Notes under the pieces: generated by a model
The model's input: the letters and a program-made list of their open reading frames with translations, nothing else
Database searches by the model: none
What the model was told of the DNA's origin: nothing
Assembly (NCBI GenBank): GCA_937916465.1
Contig: CALFTK010000042.1
Location: 1-38,419 of the forward strand
Length of the DNA: 38,419 nucleotides
Origin: an uncultured Bacteroidales bacterium
GTDB lineage: Bacteria; Bacteroidota; Bacteroidia; Bacteroidales; Bacteroidaceae
Reading direction: 5' to 3'
Program-made: the position numbers and the translations under genes
Shown here: positions 34,672 to 38,419 of the stretch, piece by piece
Layout of the letters: the number at the start of each line of letters is the position of its first letter
Numbering within the stretch: the stretch's first letter is position 1

Positions 34672-35664
34672 TCAATAAGGACGGAATCCAATAATCTGAC
34701 GCACCTCATTAAGTGTGGCAGCTGCGCTTTCGCGTGCCTTTTCTGCTCCGGCTTTAGCCACCTTGTTAAGCAATTCAGAATTACTGGAAAACTCTTTGAT
34801 ACGTTCTCTGATAGGGTCTGTAGCAATAATAATATCTTCTGCCAACTGCTTTTTCAGATCACCGTAACGAATAGAACAATCGTTCCATTTTTCGTCAAAG
34901 TAGTTATATGTATCTTTTGATGAAACAATCTCCAGAAATGTGAACAGATTCTGAATAACATCAGGTTTGGGACTGTTTGGGACTGTTGGACCGCTATCAG
35001 TTACAGCTTTCATCACCTTTTTACGTATTACCGAAGGTTCGTCACACAGATAGATGCAGTTTCCTTCCGATTTGCCCATTTTTCCTGAACCGTCAAGCCC
35101 CGGAACCTTTAGGCCACCCTCTTTGGCCAGTGAAAATGATTGTGGTTCGGGAAAGAAATCCACGTTGTACATCATATTGAAACGGCGACCGAATTTTCGA
35201 GCCATCTCCATGTTCTGCTCCTGATCTTTACCAACCGGTACTTTGTTTGCTTTGTGAATAAGAATATCGGCAGCCATAAGTGAAGGGTAGGTAAGAAGAC
35301 CTGCGTTTACATTGTCAGGTTGCTTACGTGCCTTGTCCTTAAAAGAGGTTACACGTTCCAATTCACCTAAATAAGCGTTCATATTCAGATATAGATAGAG
35401 CTCTATAACTTCCGGAACGTCACTCTGTACATATATTGTAGCTTTTTCCGGATCTAATCCGCAAGCCAGATATTCAGCCAGGATAGTACGCACGCTATTC
35501 TGAATGTCACCGGGTGTAGGGTGTGTAGTAAGGGAATGCCAGTCAGCTATAAAGAAGAGACACTTATAAGCCTCCTGAAGTTTGATAAAACTTGTTACTG
35601 CACCATAATAATTACCTAAATGTAGGTTTCCTGTAGGGCGTATGCCACTAAGAACTGTTTCCAT
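34672..35664 (-). CDS. trpS: Tryptophanyl-tRNA synthetase
   Basis: This is the class I synthetase charging tRNA-Trp. The protein has 330 residues. The HIGH-type signature is HLGN (15-18), and the KMSKS loop reads KMGKS (195-199). IRPTGNLHLGNYYGA at the start and DSGPTVPNSPKPDVIQNLF later are typical. The ATG at 35662-35664 gives the family N-terminus; an earlier start would add 14 residues. Its 3' end converges on mutL with a 20 bp gap. The upstream DNA holds only a near-match -7 element (TATCTTCG on the minus strand, 35695-35702). Confidence 0.96.
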   Translation of the reverse strand: METVLSGIRPTGNLHLGNYYGAVTSFIKLQEAYKCLFFIADWHSLTTHPTPGDIQNSVRTILAEYLACGLDPEKATIYVQSDVPEVIELYLYLNMNAYLGELERVTSFKDKARKQPDNVNAGLLTYPSLMAADILIHKANKVPVGKDQEQNMEMARKFGRRFNMMYNVDFFPEPQSFSLAKEGGLKVPGLDGSGKMGKSEGNCIYLCDEPSVIRKKVMKAVTDSGPTVPNSPKPDVIQNLFTFLEIVSSKDTYNYFDEKWNDCSIRYGDLKKQLAEDIIIATDPIRERIKEFSSNSELLNKVAKAGAEKARESAAATLNEVRQIIGFRPY

Positions 35665-35753
35665 ATATTTATAATGTATTACTCTTTTCGACTGCGAAGA
35701 TACCACAAAACAGCCATATTGGAAAAAAAGATTGAAAAAAGTGCGAAAAAGTT

Positions 35754-35783
35754 TTTGTGTTTAAAAAAATGTCCTTATCTTTG
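35754..35783 (+). promoter_or_regulatory. Promoter of tRNA-Val
   Basis: TTTG (35754-35757), an 18 nt spacer and TATCTTTG (35776-35783) match the Bacteroidota consensus well. The predicted start is about 13 nt upstream of the mature tRNA. Confidence 0.7.
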
Positions 35784-35802
35784 CACCGCTTTTAGGAAGC
35801 AA

Positions 35803-35877
35803 GGGCGTTTAGCTCAGCTGGTTCAGAGCATCTGCCTTACAAGCAGAGGGTCGGCGGTTCGAATCCGTCAACGCCCA
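35803..35877 (+). tRNA. tRNA-Val (anticodon UAC)
   Basis: The 7 bp acceptor stem GGGCGTT (35803-35809) pairs with AACGCCC (35870-35876), followed by discriminator A. The D arm has GCTC...GAGC with the conserved AGCTCAG. The anticodon stem TCTGC/GCAGA encloses CTTACAA, giving anticodon TAC. A T arm with TTCGAAT is intact. The 3' CCA is not encoded. It stands alone with its own promoter and terminator. Confidence 0.97.
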
Positions 35878-35885
35878 CGAAAAGG

Positions 35886-35917
35886 TCAAGCGAACATTGG
35901 TTCGCTTGATTTTTTTT
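35886..35917 (+). terminator. Intrinsic terminator after tRNA-Val
   Basis: TCAAGCGAAC (35886-35895) and GTTCGCTTGA (35900-35909) form a perfect 10 bp stem with a 4 nt loop ATTG. A run of eight T (35910-35917) follows. It begins 8 bp past the tRNA. Confidence 0.93.
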
Positions 35918-35996
35918 ATCTCCATATCGTTTGTCGTTTTTATAAAAATAACTTTTAATCTTGTCGCTTAGTTATATTTTATCTATTTTTACCGCT

Positions 35997-36788
35997 ATGA
36001 AAGTCAAACGTTTTTTTTCTGCGCTTCTATTATTGTCTGTTTCAATAGGAGTGCGTTGTGAATTGTATCCGGATTTTTCCAAAATGAATTTTGGGTGTGA
36101 TGGTAATAGTATAACATCCGGAAATCAGTGGTCTAAGATAGTGGTAGATATTTTAGGCTTTGCAACCCATCATAATGTGGCTGTGGGTTCTGCCACCTGG
36201 GCTTGCTATAGCGATACACAAGATTATGGTTCTGCAAATTTTGCAGGAATATCAGATGGCTGGATGCCAACTAATGATAAAGAGGAGCTTCAGAAACGTC
36301 ATAATAATGTTGCTAAAGTGCATATTCAGAAATTTATTGCCGAGGTGGATGCCGGTTTGTTTCCGGAACCCGATGTGTTTGTATTCTCTATGGGTACTAA
36401 TGATGGTAATATAGGTAGTGCCAAAGAAGCTTTAAAAGGAAAGAGTTTGGATAATGTAGATGTGACAACAATGGCAGGTGGTGCCAGGTGGGCTATTCAG
36501 ACTATAGTAGAGCGTTTCCCCGAATGTATGGTGTTTGTATGTACGCCAATCCAAACATCCAATGAAAACCATAATCTCCAAAATGAGAAAAAGATTGAAG
36601 TTTTGCGTGAATTGTGCAAAGTTCTTTCGGTGCAAATAATAGATTGCTATTCAGAAAGCGGCATAACAGAAAAGTTGGAAACAAGTAGCGGTGGCAGATA
36701 TTTACGCGAAGGATTGCATCCAAAAGAAGAGGGTCAGGTTAGAATGGGAAGATATATAGCTAAGGAGATAAGGAATAATTATTATTGA
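35997..36788 (+). CDS. Secreted SGNH/GDSL-type hydrolase (esterase-like)
   Basis: The precursor has 263 residues with a signal peptide (to about residue 22). Block I reads CDGNSIT with S38 as nucleophile candidate, in place of the usual GDS. Block III is GTND (133-136). Block V reads EGLHP (238-242), so H241 is present but the usual catalytic Asp three residues before it is Glu. It may deacylate acetylated glycans. The ATG at 35997 begins the signal peptide. The acetylxylan-esterase-like gene starts 5 bp after its stop, so the two probably act together. Confidence 0.82.
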   Translation: MKVKRFFSALLLLSVSIGVRCELYPDFSKMNFGCDGNSITSGNQWSKIVVDILGFATHHNVAVGSATWACYSDTQDYGSANFAGISDGWMPTNDKEELQKRHNNVAKVHIQKFIAEVDAGLFPEPDVFVFSMGTNDGNIGSAKEALKGKSLDNVDVTTMAGGARWAIQTIVERFPECMVFVCTPIQTSNENHNLQNEKKIEVLRELCKVLSVQIIDCYSESGITEKLETSSGGRYLREGLHPKEEGQVRMGRYIAKEIRNNYY

Positions 36789-36793
36789 TTGCT

Positions 36794-38116
36794 ATGAAGT
36801 GTTTTTCAAAAGTATTGCTCTCTATTGTTTTACTGTTGTCTATTCCGACAATGGGGCAAGTACATTCTGTTATAAAACTGAATTTAAATAGTAGTGATGG
36901 GATATATTCAAAAGGCGATAAAGTGTTGATTACAGCCTCTTGTAAAGGGGCTTCTGCAGATTCATTAAGTGTGAAACTGTATAAAAATGGCTATCCTATT
37001 GATGAGTATAGTTTGCCATTTTCCAATCAGGTGGCTATCATTGATTCGTCATTTAATTCTACAGCAGCTTATTTTGTTGAAGTAGGGATGAAAAATGGTA
37101 ATTTTATGCCTAAACAGTCATTAGGATTTGTGGTGGAGCCGGATGGATTTAAGACAGGATATCAAAAACCAAAGGATTTTAATCTGTATTGGAAAAGGTT
37201 GAAAAAAGAGCTTGAATCATTGAAAATGCAGGCTACGTTAAAACCTCTTGAAGTGTCTGATAAAGATAGGGGGAATATTGAGTGTTTTGATGTGGAAATA
37301 AACTGCTTGGGTCCTAAACCTGTTCGAGGATATTTGGCAAAACCTACCAATGCGAAAGAAAAATCTTTACCTATTGTAATACTTTTCCGTGCTGCGGGTG
37401 TTAGTGGCGCCTGGTGTAGATGTCAAGTAGGTGAGTGTGTGGATAATGCAAAGCGTGGGAATGGTGCCATAAGTTTTGATATCAATGCACACGGTATGTT
37501 AAATGGCCAACCCAATGAGTATTATCAAACCTTGGAACGTGGTGAGTTGTCGAACTATTGGCATAAAGGAATCTCCAGCAAGGACGATTACTATTTTAAG
37601 TGGATGTATCTGCGTGCACTGCGTGCTATAGAGTATCTGACTACACTACCGGAATGGGATGGAAAGACCATCCTGGTGATAGGTGAAAGTCAAGGTGGCG
37701 GTCAAGCTGCAGCTGTTGCCGGGCTGGATAAACGTGTTACAAATGTAGTTTTGCATGTTCCTGCAATGCTTGATTTTGGAGGTTATAAAGAGAATAGGTT
37801 AAGTGGCTGGCCACAACCAAAAGAATCTAACAGAGGTGTGGATTTAGAAAAACTTGAGGCTGTTTTGCCATACTACGATGCAGCTCTATTGTTAATCGGT
37901 TCAAAAGCTGAAGTTCATATTGAGATAGGTTTGATAGATACTACGTGTCCGGCGTCAGCTCTCTTTTCGGCAGTAAATGGTCTGAAGGGAGGTGTTATAG
38001 TAAATGCAGTGCCGTATAGATCACATCAATGGCCTTCTGGTGAATATAGAACTATATGGGAGCAAGGAGTTGCAAAGTCCAGGCAAACTTATATCAATGC
38101 AGTACTAAGCAGGTAG
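36794..38116 (+). CDS. Acetylxylan esterase-like protein (AXE1/cephalosporin deacetylase family)
   Basis: The precursor has 440 residues. After a signal peptide (to about residue 22) comes an N-terminal beta-sandwich (about 25-115), then an alpha/beta hydrolase domain. The triad is visible: S299 in GESQGG, D382 in IDTTCP and H411 in YRSHQWPSG. Family members remove acetyl groups from xylan and other acetylated sugars. It is paired with an SGNH hydrolase, but no SusC/SusD or glycosidase genes lie in view, so its substrate is uncertain. The ATG at 36794 is preferred to a TTG at 36785. Confidence 0.88.
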   Translation: MKCFSKVLLSIVLLLSIPTMGQVHSVIKLNLNSSDGIYSKGDKVLITASCKGASADSLSVKLYKNGYPIDEYSLPFSNQVAIIDSSFNSTAAYFVEVGMKNGNFMPKQSLGFVVEPDGFKTGYQKPKDFNLYWKRLKKELESLKMQATLKPLEVSDKDRGNIECFDVEINCLGPKPVRGYLAKPTNAKEKSLPIVILFRAAGVSGAWCRCQVGECVDNAKRGNGAISFDINAHGMLNGQPNEYYQTLERGELSNYWHKGISSKDDYYFKWMYLRALRAIEYLTTLPEWDGKTILVIGESQGGGQAAAVAGLDKRVTNVVLHVPAMLDFGGYKENRLSGWPQPKESNRGVDLEKLEAVLPYYDAALLLIGSKAEVHIEIGLIDTTCPASALFSAVNGLKGGVIVNAVPYRSHQWPSGEYRTIWEQGVAKSRQTYINAVLSR

Positions 38117-38180
38117 TTAAATTATTTTATAATATATGTAAAAAAATGCATTTTCGTGTGCATCTTAATGCGTAATTTAT

Positions 38181-38188
38181 TAATTTTG
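38181..38188 (+). promoter_or_regulatory. Probable -7 element of purB
   Basis: TAATTTTG matches TAnnTTTG. The -33 position carries only TGTG (38157-38160) 20 nt upstream. The predicted transcription start is near 38195. Confidence 0.55.
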
Positions 38189-38193
38189 CATCG

Positions 38194-38207
38194 CTACTGA
38201 GAAGTAG
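38194..38207 (+). repeat. Small hairpin at the purB transcription start
   Basis: CTACT (38194-38198) pairs with AGTAG (38203-38207) around GAGA, a GNRA-type tetraloop. It coincides with the predicted 5' end of the purB mRNA. It is short and could be chance. Confidence 0.35.
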
Positions 38208-38248
38208 AGAAAAGAATAGAAAAGAAATATAGAAAAAATCACGCAATT

Positions 38249-38419
38249 ATGAACGAATTAACATCGATATCCCCTATAGATGGCAGATATCGTAGCAAGA
38301 CACACCAACTTGCAGATTATTTTTCTGAGTATGCTCTAATACGTTACAGAGTAAGAGTAGAAGTGGAGTATTTTATATCGTTATGCGAACTTCCACTACC
38401 CCAACTTGCCGGTATAGAT
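38249..38419 (+). CDS. purB: Adenylosuccinate lyase, 5' part (3' end outside window)
   Basis: The first 57 codons are present. ELTSISPIDGRYRSKT and FSEYALIRYRVRVEVEYF are the characteristic N-terminus of PurB. The enzyme cleaves SAICAR and adenylosuccinate in purine synthesis. The frame is open to the window end. Upstream 38117-38248 holds the promoter and leader. Confidence 0.93.
   Translation, partial: MNELTSISPIDGRYRSKTHQLADYFSEYALIRYRVRVEVEYFISLCELPLPQLAGID

Noticed and set aside
35674..35958. 94-codon open frame across the tRNA-Val
   Set aside because: It runs through the tRNA, its promoter and its terminator, so it cannot be a normal coding gene.
35803..35996. tRNA-Val as an integration site for an island containing the two esterase genes
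   Set aside because: No integrase, no second copy of the tRNA 3' end and no change in composition is visible in the window.
38117..38180. Hairpin-like ATGCA/TGCAT and ATTAT/ATAAT pairs after the acetyl esterase gene
   Set aside because: Stems of 5 bp with no following T-run in AT-rich DNA are not convincing as terminators.
1..38419. CRISPR array, insertion sequence or prophage
   Set aside because: No regularly spaced repeats, transposase, integrase or phage structural genes were seen; all long open frames are accounted for by core or envelope genes.

Overview
The window comes from the chromosome of a Bacteroidota species, most likely order Bacteroidales. The evidence is Bacteroidota-type promoters (TTTG about 17-23 nt upstream of TAnnTTTG), weak or absent Shine-Dalgarno sequences, low GC, a Bacteroidota-type TonB, DUF5128-like propeller lipoproteins, an OstA-like protein, and type IX secretion (PorQ plus a cargo with a C-terminal sorting domain). 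It is core genome almost throughout. I found no phage, transposase, CRISPR array or integrase.

Layout. 1-3560 (+): the 3' part of a large macroglobulin/plug-like surface protein, then rmuC. 3540-7020 (-): a tight unit porQ-cmk-ispH-pfkA with 4-5 bp gaps or overlaps; pfkA converges on rmuC with a 21 bp overlap. 7228-14792 (+): tonB with its own terminator; a polyprenyl synthetase, an unknown protein and a TatD-family hydrolase; a membrane histidine kinase; DUF177-rpmF with a strong terminator; era and der. 14807-17432 (-): lptB, then a secreted M6-like metalloprotease carrying a type IX sorting domain. 17661-19908 (+): two paralogous six-bladed propeller lipoproteins.

20076-34651 (+) is the main block: tig-clpP-clpX, then recQ-guaB-PPIase-lipoprotein-surA-ostA-small membrane protein-mutL, nearly gapless. 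It joins proteostasis, outer-membrane protein folding, LPS transport and DNA repair. 34672-35664 (-): trpS. 35803-35877: a single tRNA-Val(UAC) with its own promoter and terminator. 35997-38116 (+): a secreted SGNH hydrolase and an acetylxylan-esterase-like protein. 38249 to the end: the start of purB.

Envelope biogenesis is the common theme: PorQ and the M6 protease (type IX secretion), LptB and the OstA-like protein (LPS export), SurA-like chaperones and TonB. No wholly new system is evident. The points most worth following are a strong hairpin predicted at the exact 5' end of the tig-clpP-clpX mRNA, a MutL that has lost its endonuclease motifs, a lipoprotein in the surA cluster with no parvulin domain, an SGNH hydrolase with altered catalytic blocks, and the lack of fabH between rpmF and era.
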